64,000 nucleotides of DNA from Candidatus Rubrivivax defluviihabitans (lineage in GTDB: Bacteria; Pseudomonadota; Gammaproteobacteria; Burkholderiales; Burkholderiaceae_C), in NCBI GenBank assembly GCA_016709385.1, contig JADJMW010000008.1:124001-188000 (forward strand). Direction: 5' to 3'. The notes below the pieces were generated by a model. The model was not told the origin of the DNA and did not search any database. It saw only the letters and a list, made by a program, of their open reading frames with translations. The position numbers were made by a program, and so were the translations under genes. Positions 16,342-25,410 of this stretch are shown here, piece by piece; within the stretch, counting starts at the first letter, position 1, and each line of letters begins with the position of its first letter.

Positions 16342-18714
16342 ATGCCCAATTCACTGAAACGCCCCCTGGCCGTGGCCAGAAGGGCGACGCTGCTGCTGGC
16401 CGCCTGCCTGCCCTGGGTAGCCGCTGCCCAGGCTCCAGCCAGCGTCGACCGCACCGTGCTACCCATCGCCGAACCCAAGCGCCCGGTCTACACCGAGATC
16501 GACGCGCGCAAGGTCAAACCGCCGCCGCGCTTCGAGGTCAAGGCGCCCGCCGGCGCGCCGAACGTGGTCATCGTGCTCATCGACGACCTGGGCTTCGGCG
16601 TGCCCAGCAGCTTCGGCGGCCCGGTGGACATGCCCACGCTGGACAAGCTGGCCCAGGGGGGCCTGCGCTACAACAACTTCCACACTACCGCGCTGTGCTC
16701 GCCGACACGCGCTGCGCTGAAGTCCGGCCGCAACCACCACACGGTGAACATGGCCTTCATTACCGAGATGGCCACGGGCTTCCCGGGCGCCACCGGCCAG
16801 ATTCCCAACGCCACCGCGCCGCTGGCAGAAACCCTGCGCCTGAACGGCTATGCCACCGCCGCGTTCGGCAAGTGGCACGAGACCGCCGCGTGGGAAGCCA
16901 GCGTGGCCGGGCCTTTCGACCGCTGGCCGACAAGGCAGGGCTTCGACAAGTTCTACGGCTTTCTGGGTGGCGAGACCAACCAGTGGGCGCCCTACCTGTA
17001 CGACGGCACCGCGGTGGTCGAACTGCCGGCGGATCCGAACTACCACTTCATGACCGACATGACGGAGAAGGCGCGCGCCTGGATCAAGCACCAGAAGGCG
17101 CTGACCCCCGACCGACCGTCGTTCGTCTATTTCGCGCCGGGCGCCACTCACGCCCCGCACCACGTGCCCAAGGAGTGGATCGCCAGGTGGAAGGGCAAGT
17201 TCGACCAGGGTTGGGACAAGATCCGCGAGCAGTCGCTGGCGCGGCAGATCGCCATGGGCGTGGTGCCGCCCGGCACGAAGCTGGCACCCAAGCCGCCCGA
17301 AATCAAGGACTGGGACACCCTCTCGGCCGACGAGAAGCGCCTGTTCACGCGCCAGGCCGAGGTGTTCGCCGCCTTTGCCGAGTACACCGACTTCGAGATC
17401 GGCCGCATGCTCCAGGCCTTCGCGGAAGTGGGCGAGGCCGACAACACGCTGGTCTTCTACGTCGCCGGCGACAACGGCACCAGCGGCGAGGGTGGCCAGA
17501 GCGGCATGTTCAACGAATACACCTATTTCAACGGCGTGCAGGAGAAGGTCGAGGACATGCTGAAGAAGATCGACCAGTGGGGCGGCCCCGAGACCTACCC
17601 GCACATGGCGGCCGGTTGGGCGGTGGCGCTGGACAGCCCGTTCGGCTGGATGAAGCAGGTGCCGTCCGACTTCGGCGGCACCCGCAACGGCATGGTGGTG
17701 CACTGGCCCAAGGGCATCAAGGCAAAAAACGAGATCCGCACCCAGTTCAGCCACGTGATCGACGTCGCGCCCACGGTGCTGCAGGCGATCGGCCTGCCCG
17801 AGCCCAAGAGCGTCAACGGCGTGAAGCAGATCCCGATGGCCGGCAGCAGCCTGGTCTATTCCTTCGATGACGCCAAGGCCAGGGAGCGCCACACCACGCA
17901 GTATTTCGAGGTCGCCGGCAACCGCGCGATCTACCACGACGGCTGGTTCGCGCGCACGATCCACAAGGCGCCCTGGGAGGCCAAGCCGCGCCGGCCGCTG
18001 CAGGACAACTCGGCCTGGCAGCTGTACGACGTGCGATCGGACTTCAGCCTGGCCAACGACCTGGCCGCGAAGAACCCGAAGAAGCTGGCCGAGATGCAGA
18101 AGCTCTTCCTCGCCGAAGCGGCCAAGTACGGCGTGCTGCCGATGGACGACCGCGTCTTCGAGCGGCTCGACGCGGCGGCCGTCGGTCGCCCCGACCTGAT
18201 GGGCGGGCGAACTTCGCTGACGCTGGCCGAGGGCATGACCGGCATGCTCGAAGGTGTGTTCGTCAACGTGAAGAACCGCTCCAAGACCATCACCGCCGAG
18301 ATCGAGGTGCCGGCCGGCGGTGGCAACGGCACCGTCATCGCCCAGGGCGGACGCTTCGGCGGCTGGTCGCTGTATGTCAAGGACGGCATGCCGGGCTACG
18401 ACTACAACTTCCTCGGCCTGCAGCGCACGTCCATCGTCTCGACCAAGAAACTGGGTGCCGGCAAGGCCGAATTGCGATTCCAGTTCGACTACGACGGCGG
18501 TGGCCCAGCCAAGGGCGGCCAGGGCACCTTGTTCGTCAACGGCGAGAAGGTCGCCGAGGGCCGCATCCCGGCCACGCAGCCCGGCCTCTTCTCGGCCGAC
18601 GAGACGGCCGACGTCGGCATCGACCTGGGCACGCCGGTCGTCGAGGCCATTGGCGCGGAGGCGAAGTCACGATTCGCGGGCCGGATCCCCAAGGTCACTG
18701 TGGACGTCAAGTGA
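16342..18714 (+). CDS. Arylsulfatase, exported
   Basis: 790 residues from the ATG at 16342, chosen because AGG sits 9 bases before it; an ATG at 16327 lacks such a site. It has a signal peptide (LLLAACLPWVAAAQ). The sulfatase core contains IVLIDDLGFG for metal binding and CSPTRAALKSGR, whose cysteine is the one matured to formylglycine. KWHE and VAGDNGTSGEGG complete the pattern. It hydrolyses sulfate esters; the natural substrate is unknown. A C-terminal extension of about 190 residues after the catalytic domain (from FVNVKNRSKTITAE) looks like a beta-sandwich, as in long arylsulfatases. The stop overlaps the next start. Confidence 0.93.
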   Translation: MPNSLKRPLAVARRATLLLAACLPWVAAAQAPASVDRTVLPIAEPKRPVYTEIDARKVKPPPRFEVKAPAGAPNVVIVLIDDLGFGVPSSFGGPVDMPTLDKLAQGGLRYNNFHTTALCSPTRAALKSGRNHHTVNMAFITEMATGFPGATGQIPNATAPLAETLRLNGYATAAFGKWHETAAWEASVAGPFDRWPTRQGFDKFYGFLGGETNQWAPYLYDGTAVVELPADPNYHFMTDMTEKARAWIKHQKALTPDRPSFVYFAPGATHAPHHVPKEWIARWKGKFDQGWDKIREQSLARQIAMGVVPPGTKLAPKPPEIKDWDTLSADEKRLFTRQAEVFAAFAEYTDFEIGRMLQAFAEVGEADNTLVFYVAGDNGTSGEGGQSGMFNEYTYFNGVQEKVEDMLKKIDQWGGPETYPHMAAGWAVALDSPFGWMKQVPSDFGGTRNGMVVHWPKGIKAKNEIRTQFSHVIDVAPTVLQAIGLPEPKSVNGVKQIPMAGSSLVYSFDDAKARERHTTQYFEVAGNRAIYHDGWFARTIHKAPWEAKPRRPLQDNSAWQLYDVRSDFSLANDLAAKNPKKLAEMQKLFLAEAAKYGVLPMDDRVFERLDAAAVGRPDLMGGRTSLTLAEGMTGMLEGVFVNVKNRSKTITAEIEVPAGGGNGTVIAQGGRFGGWSLYVKDGMPGYDYNFLGLQRTSIVSTKKLGAGKAELRFQFDYDGGGPAKGGQGTLFVNGEKVAEGRIPATQPGLFSADETADVGIDLGTPVVEAIGAEAKSRFAGRIPKVTVDVK

Positions 18715-19313
18715 GAGCGCCGCAGCCACGACCGTTGGCCGCCTGGGGGGCGGCGGTCGTTCTGGGCGCGTCCTTTGCCGCGCAAGCCTGCGGTTACCAC
18801 GATCCTGCCAACACCAGCGTGGGGATGCTCAACTGGGCCTACCCCGACGCGATGCACGTGCGCACGGCGGTGTGGATGGCGCAAGCCAGCGGCGTGCTTC
18901 CCCGCCGCGAGCCGGTGCCGGACCTCGACCCGCTCTCGGTGACATTCCGCTTCCAGCAGTCGATCCGCCTGCGCGACACGCAGGTCCGGCTGGACGGGTT
19001 GCGTGGACGACTCGACATTGCGCTCGCCGGCCAGCCGATGCCGGCCTTCGCCGTGGTGCTGATCGGGCCCATGCTGTGGACCCGCTTCGAAAGCGCCGAA
19101 GGCACCGTGAACATGGTGCCGCACGCCACCGGCCCGGCCCGTGACGACGTGGTGATCGTCACCGACGAGCCCGTCGTGGCGGCACTGGCCGAAGGCCGCA
19201 TCACCGTCCGCGAAGCACGTGCACAAGGGCTCGTAAAGACCTACGGCACGAGCGAGAATGTCGACCAGATGTCGGCCTTGCTCGATCGAGCCTTTGAACC
19301 GAAGAAGCATTGA
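18711..19313 (+). CDS. Exported protein of unknown function
   Basis: 200 residues with a GTG start overlapping the arylsulfatase stop (GTGA). The signal peptide is followed by AQACGYHDPANTS and a mixed alpha/beta body (WAYPDAMHVRTAVWMAQ, ending MSALLDRAFEPKKH). The cysteine after the signal peptide lacks a clear lipobox leucine, so lipidation is uncertain. Its tight coupling suggests a job tied to the arylsulfatase or to the DUF3604 protein. I do not recognise a characterised family. Confidence 0.7.
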   Translation: MRAPQPRPLAAWGAAVVLGASFAAQACGYHDPANTSVGMLNWAYPDAMHVRTAVWMAQASGVLPRREPVPDLDPLSVTFRFQQSIRLRDTQVRLDGLRGRLDIALAGQPMPAFAVVLIGPMLWTRFESAEGTVNMVPHATGPARDDVVIVTDEPVVAALAEGRITVREARAQGLVKTYGTSENVDQMSALLDRAFEPKKH

Positions 19314-19350
19314 TCGTCGATGCCCCAACCCATCAAGAAGGCCTCACCAC

Positions 19351-21312
19351 ATGCGTACCCACTCATTGCGTCGATCGAAGCTCGCGGCCCTGCCCTCAGG
19401 GGCTCTTGCCGCGGCCATCGCCGGCGTGTTGGCGCTGCCGACGAGCGCGTCGGCCCAGGCCGACGCCGGCGCCCCCGACAAGGCCAAGCTCGAGAAGGTG
19501 CACCCGTCCAAGCCCGGCTATTCGCCCTACGCGGGCCGCACGTTCCCCACGCTGCCGCTGTTCGGCGACACGCACCTGCACACCTCGTACTCGCTGGACG
19601 CCGGTGCTTTCGGCGCGCGCCTGACGCCCAAGGACGCCTACCGCTTCGCTCGCGGTGAAGAGATCACCTCCAACACCGGCCAGCCCGTCAAGCTGTCGCG
19701 CCCGCTCGACTTCCTCGTGGTCGCCGACCATTCGGACGGCATGGGGTTCTTCCCGCAGCTGATGGGCGGCGACCCCGAAGTGCTGGCGACTCCGCAGGGC
19801 CGCAAGTGGTACGACCAGATCAAGGGCGGTCAGGGCGCCGAGGCTGCGATGGACATCATCGCCAGCTTCAGCGGCAACAAGATGCCAAAGGGATTTCCGA
19901 CCCCGGGCACCCCGGCCTACCGCAATGCCTGGCAAGAAACCATCAAGGCCGCCGAGGCCTACAACGAACCCGGGCGCTTCACCGCGTTCATCGGCTACGA
20001 GTGGACCGCTGGCGGCTCCAGCAACCTGCACCGCAACGTCGTCTTTCGCGGCAACGGCGCGCAGGCCGGCCTGGTCGAGCCCTTCACCACGCTGCCGCCA
20101 CTCGGCAGCGGCGACCCGGTCGACCTGTGGAAGTGGATGGCCGCCACCGAGCAGAAGACCGGCACCGAGGTGCTGGCCATCGCGCACAACGGCAACGTCA
20201 GCAACGGCCTGATGTTCCCGGTGGTCGAGACCTTCGGCAAGAAGCTCGACCGCGACTACGTGCAGACCCGCGCCCGCTGGGAGCCGCTGTACGAGGTGAC
20301 GCAGACCAAGGGCACCGGCGAGGCGCATCCTTTCCTTTCGCCCAACGACGAGTTCGCGAATTTCGAACTCTGGGACAAGGGCAACCTCGACGGTACGGCC
20401 ACGAAGGCGAAGGACATGCTCGAGCTCGAGTACGCGCGCTCGGCGCTGAAGAACGGGCTGAAGCTCGAGGAGCAGCTGGGCACCAACCCGTACAAGTTCG
20501 GCATGATCGGCAGCAGCGATGCGCACAACGGGCTGGCGGCGTTGGAGGAGGACAACTTCTTCGGCAAGACCGCGCCGCAGGAGCCGAGTCCTGAACGCAT
20601 GACCAAAGCCTTCATCGACAACCAGAAGACCGGTGTCAAAGTCATGGACTGGGAAGTCGGCGCATCCGGTTACGCCGCCGTCTGGGCGACCGAGAACACC
20701 CGCGAGGCGATCTTCGACGCGATGAAGCGGCGCGAGACCTACGCCACCACCGGCCCTCGCATGGCCGTGCGCTTCTTCGGCGGCTGGGACTTCACGCCCG
20801 CCGACGCGAACAACCGCATGCCGGCAGTCATCGGCTATGCCAAGGGCGTACCGATGGGCGGCGACCTGAAGAGCGCGCCGCAGGGCAAGTCGCCCACCTT
20901 CCTGGTGGCAGCGCTGAAGGACGCGATCGGCGCCAACCTCGACCGCATCCAGGTGGTCAAGGGTTGGGTCGACAAGGAGGGCAAGACGCAGGAGCGCGTG
21001 TACGACGTGGCGGTCTCCGGCGGCCGCAAGATCGAGGCCGATGGCCGCGCCAAGGCGCCGGTGGGCAACACGGTGGACATCGAAAACGCGACCTGGGCCA
21101 ACTCCATCGGCGCGCCGGAGTTGATCACGGTCTGGAAGGACCCGCAGTTCGATGCCAGGCAGCGCGCCTTCTATTACGCCCGCGTGATCGAGATCCCGAC
21201 GCCGCGCTGGACCGCCTACGACGCCAAGCGCTTCGGCATCAAGCCGCTGCCGGGCACGACCATGGTGCTGCAGGAGCGGGCCTACACCGCGCCGATCTGG
21301 TACACGCCTTAA
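19351..21312 (+). CDS. DUF3604-family exported protein, PHP-like metal-site motifs
   Basis: 653 residues from the ATG at 19351. The signal peptide ends ASAQADAG. Conserved blocks resemble a PHP-type metal-dependent phosphoesterase: FGDTHLHTSYSLDAG, VVADHSDGMG, IAHNGN and GSSDAHNGLAA, which together supply the histidines and aspartates of a multi-metal site. DUF3604 proteins have no firmly known reaction that I can name. They often neighbour sulfatases and HupE-type membrane proteins (recalled from other genomes). The length fits the family and the protein appears complete. Confidence 0.85.
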   Translation: MRTHSLRRSKLAALPSGALAAAIAGVLALPTSASAQADAGAPDKAKLEKVHPSKPGYSPYAGRTFPTLPLFGDTHLHTSYSLDAGAFGARLTPKDAYRFARGEEITSNTGQPVKLSRPLDFLVVADHSDGMGFFPQLMGGDPEVLATPQGRKWYDQIKGGQGAEAAMDIIASFSGNKMPKGFPTPGTPAYRNAWQETIKAAEAYNEPGRFTAFIGYEWTAGGSSNLHRNVVFRGNGAQAGLVEPFTTLPPLGSGDPVDLWKWMAATEQKTGTEVLAIAHNGNVSNGLMFPVVETFGKKLDRDYVQTRARWEPLYEVTQTKGTGEAHPFLSPNDEFANFELWDKGNLDGTATKAKDMLELEYARSALKNGLKLEEQLGTNPYKFGMIGSSDAHNGLAALEEDNFFGKTAPQEPSPERMTKAFIDNQKTGVKVMDWEVGASGYAAVWATENTREAIFDAMKRRETYATTGPRMAVRFFGGWDFTPADANNRMPAVIGYAKGVPMGGDLKSAPQGKSPTFLVAALKDAIGANLDRIQVVKGWVDKEGKTQERVYDVAVSGGRKIEADGRAKAPVGNTVDIENATWANSIGAPELITVWKDPQFDARQRAFYYARVIEIPTPRWTAYDAKRFGIKPLPGTTMVLQERAYTAPIWYTP

Positions 21313-21329
21313 GCCCGCCTTCCAGCCGC

Positions 21330-22214
21330 ATGCCGAGGATGCGCTGGCTGCGCGAACCGCTCGTCCAGTTCCTGCTGATCGGCGCCGTTCTCTTCGTCGT
21401 CTTCGACCTGCGCGGCGGCGCCGCGGGGGGCGGCCAGCGCATCGTCGTCACGCCGGGGCAGGTGGACGCGGTGGCGGCCGGTTTTCGCCGCACCTGGAAC
21501 CGGCCGCCCAACGAGCAGGAGCTCAAGGCCCAGCTCGACGAATATGTGCGCGAGGAAATCGCGGTGCGCGAGGCGGTGGCCCTGGGGCTGGACCGCGACG
21601 ACACCGTCATCCGCCGCCGCCTGCGACAGAAGTTCGAATTTGCGGCCGAGGATGCGTTCGAAGCGACGCCGCCCACCGATGCCGAGCTGCAGGCCCATCT
21701 CGACACCTACCCGGACAATTTCCGCACCGAAGCGCGCCTGAGCCTGCGCCAGGTGCACCTGGGACCGCAGCGTGGCCATGCCTTGCAGGACGATGCGCGG
21801 CAGATGCTCGAACGGCTGCAGGCCGCCGGCCCCGACACCGACATCCGCACGCTGGGTGATTCGCGCCTGCTGCCCGCCAGCCTGGAGAACACCGCCCTCG
21901 GTGAAGTGGCGCGCATCTTCGGTGATGAATTTGCCGGCGCGTTGCTGAAGGCCGAACCGGGGCGCTGGGTCGGCCCCGTTCGTTCGGGCTACGGCCTGCA
22001 CGTGGTCATCGTCGATGGCCGGGAAGGCGGTCAGCTGCCGGCACTGGCCGACGTGCGGCCGCTGGTGGAGCGCGACTTCTTGGCCGGGCGGCGCCAGCGC
22101 GCGCTCGACGCGATGTATGAAAGGCTGCTGGCCCGCTATCCGGTGGTGATCGAGCGGCGCAGCCGCGCCACTGCGGCGCCAGCGTCGGCAGCGGCTGCGG
22201 AGCCCGCACGATGA
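21330..22214 (+). CDS. Parvulin-type peptidyl-prolyl isomerase, membrane-anchored
   Basis: 294 residues from the ATG at 21330 (21339 also possible). One N-terminal transmembrane anchor (LVQFLLIGAVLFVVF) is followed by a helical chaperone region like SurA/PpiD and a PpiC-like domain near residues 130-230 (SLRQVHLGPQR, GPVRSGYGLHVVIVDGRE). It would act on exported proteins at the outer face of the inner membrane. Its stop overlaps the HupE-like start (ATGA). It probably helps fold cluster products, which is inference from context. Confidence 0.8.
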   Translation: MPRMRWLREPLVQFLLIGAVLFVVFDLRGGAAGGGQRIVVTPGQVDAVAAGFRRTWNRPPNEQELKAQLDEYVREEIAVREAVALGLDRDDTVIRRRLRQKFEFAAEDAFEATPPTDAELQAHLDTYPDNFRTEARLSLRQVHLGPQRGHALQDDARQMLERLQAAGPDTDIRTLGDSRLLPASLENTALGEVARIFGDEFAGALLKAEPGRWVGPVRSGYGLHVVIVDGREGGQLPALADVRPLVERDFLAGRRQRALDAMYERLLARYPVVIERRSRATAAPASAAAAEPAR

Positions 22215-23218
22215 AGAGCGGGCTGCTGGCCGCGTGGTTGGCCGGGCTGCTGCTGTGGGTGGCCTGCGGCGCCCAGGCCCACGAGGTGCGGCCCGGCGTG
22301 CTGGAGCTGCGTGAGGGCCAGCCCGGCAACTACAGCCTGCTGTGGAAGCGGCCGGCCGGCGGCGAGGTGGAGATTCGCATCGCGCCGGTGCTGCCGCCCG
22401 AGTGCCGTGCCGCGACGCCCGGAGCAACGCTGCTGACCCCGGGTGCGCTGGTCGTCCGCGGCACGATCACCTGCGACGGCAGCATTCGTGGCCGCAGCAT
22501 CGTCATCGACGGGCTCGAGTCCACCGTCACCGACGTGCTGGTGCGCGTTTACCACGCCGACGGCTGGCAGGAAACCCACCTGCTCAAGCCCATGAATCCG
22601 GCCGTGACGCTGGGCGAGCGAACGACGACGCTGCAGCGCTCGGGCGCCTACCTGCGCCTGGGCATCGAGCACATCCTGCTCGGCGTCGACCACCTGCTGT
22701 TCGTGCTGGGGCTGCTGCTCATCGTGCGCGACCGCTGGATGCTGGTGAAGACGATCACCGCCTTCACGCTGGCGCACAGCATCACGCTGGCGGTGGCCAC
22801 GCTCGGCTACGCGAGCGCGCCGCTGCTGCCGCTGAATGCGGCGATCGCGCTGTCGATCCTGTTCCTGGGCCCCGAGATCGTGCGTGTGCGGGGCGGACAG
22901 ACGAGCTTCACGATCCGCCACCCGTGGGTGGTGGCCTTTGCCTTCGGGCTGCTGCACGGTTTCGGCTTCGCCAGCGGGCTGACGACGATGGGGCTGCCAC
23001 CGGCGGAAATCCCGCTGGCGCTGCTGGTCTTCAATCTCGGCGTCGAAGTCGGGCAGCTCGGCTTCGTCGCCCTGATCCTTCTTCTGGATCGGGCCTTCCG
23101 CGCGTTGCAGATCCTTTGGCCCAGGTTCGTGGCGGCGCTGCCGGGGTATGTAGTGGGCTCGCTCGGGGCCTACTGGACGATCCAGCGCGTGGCTGTGCTG
23201 CTGGGGGTGATGCGATGA
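22211..23218 (+). CDS. HupE/UreJ_2-family membrane protein
   Basis: 335 residues. The signal peptide ends AQAHEVRPG. A periplasmic domain of about 130 residues is followed by about six transmembrane helices. The family hallmark LGIEHILLGVDHLLFVLGLLL and the GLLHGFGFA segment are present. HupE/UreJ proteins are linked to nickel or cobalt handling, but this long subfamily (HupE_UreJ_2) is uncharacterised. It is coupled by 4-base overlaps to both neighbours, so the block is one operon. Confidence 0.85.
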   Translation: MKSGLLAAWLAGLLLWVACGAQAHEVRPGVLELREGQPGNYSLLWKRPAGGEVEIRIAPVLPPECRAATPGATLLTPGALVVRGTITCDGSIRGRSIVIDGLESTVTDVLVRVYHADGWQETHLLKPMNPAVTLGERTTTLQRSGAYLRLGIEHILLGVDHLLFVLGLLLIVRDRWMLVKTITAFTLAHSITLAVATLGYASAPLLPLNAAIALSILFLGPEIVRVRGGQTSFTIRHPWVVAFAFGLLHGFGFASGLTTMGLPPAEIPLALLVFNLGVEVGQLGFVALILLLDRAFRALQILWPRFVAALPGYVVGSLGAYWTIQRVAVLLGVMR

Positions 23219-23820
23219 AGGGTTCCGGTTCGCGCCTGGACCACCGGCCGGCGGCACTGCTCATGCTGGCGCTGCTCGCCATACCGGCCTGGGCGCACGA
23301 GCAGTCCGGGCAGGCGGCCGGCTTCGTCACCGGTCTGCTGCACCCGGTGTCGGGCCTCGACCATGTGCTGGCGATGGTGGCGGTGGGCCTGTGGGGGGCG
23401 CAACTCGGCGCGCCGGCGATCTGGCTGCTGCCAGTGACGTTTCCTCTGGTGATGGCCATTGGTGGTTTTCTCGGCCTGCTCGGCGTGCCGCTGCCGGGGG
23501 TGGAGGTGGGCATCGCCGCCTCGGCGGTCCTGCTCGGCGCGATGGTGGCCACCGAGTCGCGGCCGCCGCTCGCACTGGCCGCCGCGCTGGTGGCGTTCTT
23601 CGCCGTGTTCCACGGCCATGCCCACGGCACCGAGTTGCCGCCGGGGCAGAGCGGTTTGCTCTACAGCTTCGGCTTCGTCGTCGCCACCGGCTGCCTGCAC
23701 GCGGTCGGCATCGCCTTGGGCTTGCTCCACCGCTGGCGTTCCGGGCGCGTGGCCTTGCGTGGCGCCGGTGCGGCGGTGGGCTTGGCCGGGCTCGTTTTCC
23801 TGTGGCGGGCGTTGGCGTGA
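23215..23820 (+). CDS. HupE/UreJ-family membrane protein
   Basis: 201 residues with a signal peptide ending AWAHEQ. The family segments GLLHPVSGLDHVLAMVAVGLW and FFAVFHGHAHGTELP are clear; their histidines are the candidate metal ligands. About six short hydrophobic helices follow. Known relatives are nickel/cobalt permeases next to hydrogenase or urease genes. No such genes are visible here, so the substrate is open. The start overlaps the preceding stop (ATGA), and its own stop overlaps the next start (TGATG). Confidence 0.87.
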   Translation: MKGSGSRLDHRPAALLMLALLAIPAWAHEQSGQAAGFVTGLLHPVSGLDHVLAMVAVGLWGAQLGAPAIWLLPVTFPLVMAIGGFLGLLGVPLPGVEVGIAASAVLLGAMVATESRPPLALAAALVAFFAVFHGHAHGTELPPGQSGLLYSFGFVVATGCLHAVGIALGLLHRWRSGRVALRGAGAAVGLAGLVFLWRALA

Positions 23821-24420
23821 TGCGCAGGCGGTTCGCCGCGCTCGCCGGCGCTGGGCTGGCGCTGACTTCGGGTGCGGCGCAGGCGCACTTGGTGAATACC
23901 GGCATCGGCCCCGTCTACGACGGCATCGCGCACTTGCTCGTTTCGTTCGAGGACGTGCTGCCGGTGATCGCGATGGCGCTGCTGGCCGGTCTCAACGGGC
24001 CACCGGCGGGCCGCCAGGCTGCTGCTCGCCTTGCCACTCGCCTGGCTGGTCGGCGGCGTGGCCGGCACGCTGAGCTCCGCCGCGCCATGGCCAACGGGCC
24101 CAGCGACGGTGTCGCTGCTGGTCCTCGGGGCCTTGGTGGCGGCGGACTTCAAGCTCTCGCCGGCCGCGCTGACCGTGCTGGCGCTGGCCGTGGGTCTCGC
24201 CCACGGCTGGCACAACGGCGTGGCGATGACCGTCGCAGGCTTGCCGACGGCGGGGCTGCTCGGCACCGCCGGCGCCGTCTTCGTGGTGACCGCATTGTTC
24301 GCCGCCACGGTGGTGGCGCTGCGGCGGCCGTGGACACGCATCGCCACCCGCGTGGCCGGCAGCTGGATCGGCGCCAGCGGACTGTTGCTGCTGGGCTGGA
24401 CGCTCGGCAGTCGGGCATGA
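23820..24420 (+). pseudogene. Third HupE/UreJ-like membrane protein, disrupted by a +1 frameshift
   Basis: From the ATG at 23820 the frame reads a signal peptide and VNTGIGPVYDGIAHLLVSF...VIAMALLAGLNGP. It then runs into Arg-rich nonsense. Hydrophobic coding resumes in the next frame with LLLALPLAWLVGGVAG and continues to the stop at 24420. The span of 601 bases is 3x200+1, so one extra base between about 23998 and 24018 explains it. Restored, the product is about 199 residues with roughly five helices. The cause may be a real mutation or a sequencing error in the GC-rich stretch. It ends the co-directional cluster. Confidence 0.75.
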
Positions 24421-24542
24421 GTTGACGCTGCCGCAAACGGTGAGCGTGCCGGCCCTATGACTCTGGCCGACACCTTTGCGCCTGGATGATCTGCCCAGGG
24501 CAGGTCTTCCCGTGACCCGCCGCCACCGAAGGCGCGATCGGA

Positions 24543-25016
24543 TCAGACCAGGCGGCGCGCCGCCGCGAACGATGCGCAAGCCTGCACGAAGCCCACCAGC
24601 ATCGGCACCGCCTCGTGCGCCTGGTTCACGGCCTCGGCCAGCCGCTCGGGATTGCGGATGTACTCGTGCACCATGAGGTTGCGCAGGGTCCGTGCTGCGA
24701 TCCAGGTCTCGCTGGTCTGCGCCAGCAGACCCAGGCGCGCGGCACGGTCCAGGTTGTCCAGCACGCTGGCCACGGGTTCACCCAACCGGCTCAACAGCGC
24801 GGGCAGCAACTTGTCGCCGGCCGTGTCCTGCAGCCTCGCAAAGCGCGCAATGAAGGCATCCAGTCGTTCGGCGAGCAGGGCATCGGCGCGCAAGGTGGCC
24901 GCGCGCTGCGGCGTGAACGCCTCGGCAAAGAGCCGCTGGTCGGTGGCCTGCAGGTGCTCTGCCTCGAGCACCACCGTCTCCAACAGGAAAGCCAGCCGTT
25001 CGCGCGCAGCGTCCAT
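24543..25016 (-). CDS. HEPN-domain toxin (HepT-like) of a HEPN/MNT pair
   Basis: 157 residues, all-helical. The HEPN RNase motif R-x4-H-x-Y is present as RNLMVHEY near residues 112-119. HepT toxins cut RNA and are silenced when their MNT partner adds AMP to the motif tyrosine (known for characterised type VII systems). The ATG at 25016 lies inside the TGATG junction with the MNT stop; a GTG at 25019 is also possible. The pair stands alone between the frameshifted HupE-like gene and the E2 gene. At 157 residues it is a little longer than many HepT proteins. Confidence 0.8.
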   Translation of the reverse strand: MDAARERLAFLLETVVLEAEHLQATDQRLFAEAFTPQRAATLRADALLAERLDAFIARFARLQDTAGDKLLPALLSRLGEPVASVLDNLDRAARLGLLAQTSETWIAARTLRNLMVHEYIRNPERLAEAVNQAHEAVPMLVGFVQACASFAAARRLV

Positions 25017-25321
25017 CACGGCTGCAACAGCAGGCCTTCAGCCCGGGCCACGCGGTGGACCGTCTCGAGTTCCGTGGTTGGGTCGACCACCAGCACGTCG
25101 ATCTTGCGTTCACCCAGGCTGCGCTGCAGCCGCGCCGTGATCTGCGCAGCCAGCCACACCGGGCGCGCCACGGGCCGAGCGCACTCCACCAGCAGGTCGA
25201 TATCGCCCCCTCGCAACTGGTCGTTCACGCGTGAACCGAAGAGGCGCACCCGCGCGTCCGACCCGGCGAGTTCCTGCGTGGCAGCAACGATGGCATGGAC
25301 CTGATCGGGGCTCAAGCGCAT
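25016..25321 (-). CDS. MNT-domain nucleotidyltransferase antitoxin (MntA-like)
   Basis: 101 residues. The minimal nucleotidyltransferase signature GS-x9-D-x-D is seen as FGSRVNDQLRGGDIDLLVE (G29, S30, D40, D42), with a third acidic residue near D75 in RKIDVLVVD. In known pairs it AMPylates the HEPN toxin. It precedes the toxin and its stop overlaps the toxin start. The pair may stabilise the region or respond to phage; the sequence alone does not tell. Confidence 0.85.
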   Translation of the reverse strand: MRLSPDQVHAIVAATQELAGSDARVRLFGSRVNDQLRGGDIDLLVECARPVARPVWLAAQITARLQRSLGERKIDVLVVDPTTELETVHRVARAEGLLLQP

Positions 25322-25410
25322 GGCGGAATGCTAGCGCAGGCTGGCCGACGCCCGCCACGTCGCGTGCGCCCGGGCCAGGCGTAAAGAGAAAGCGTCAAAC
25401 CCGTGCGCGA

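Noticed and set aside
23990..24030. Programmed ribosomal frameshift in the HupE-type gene
   Set aside because: No slippery heptamer or stimulatory hairpin was recognised, and the shift is in the +1 direction. Mutation or sequencing error is simpler.
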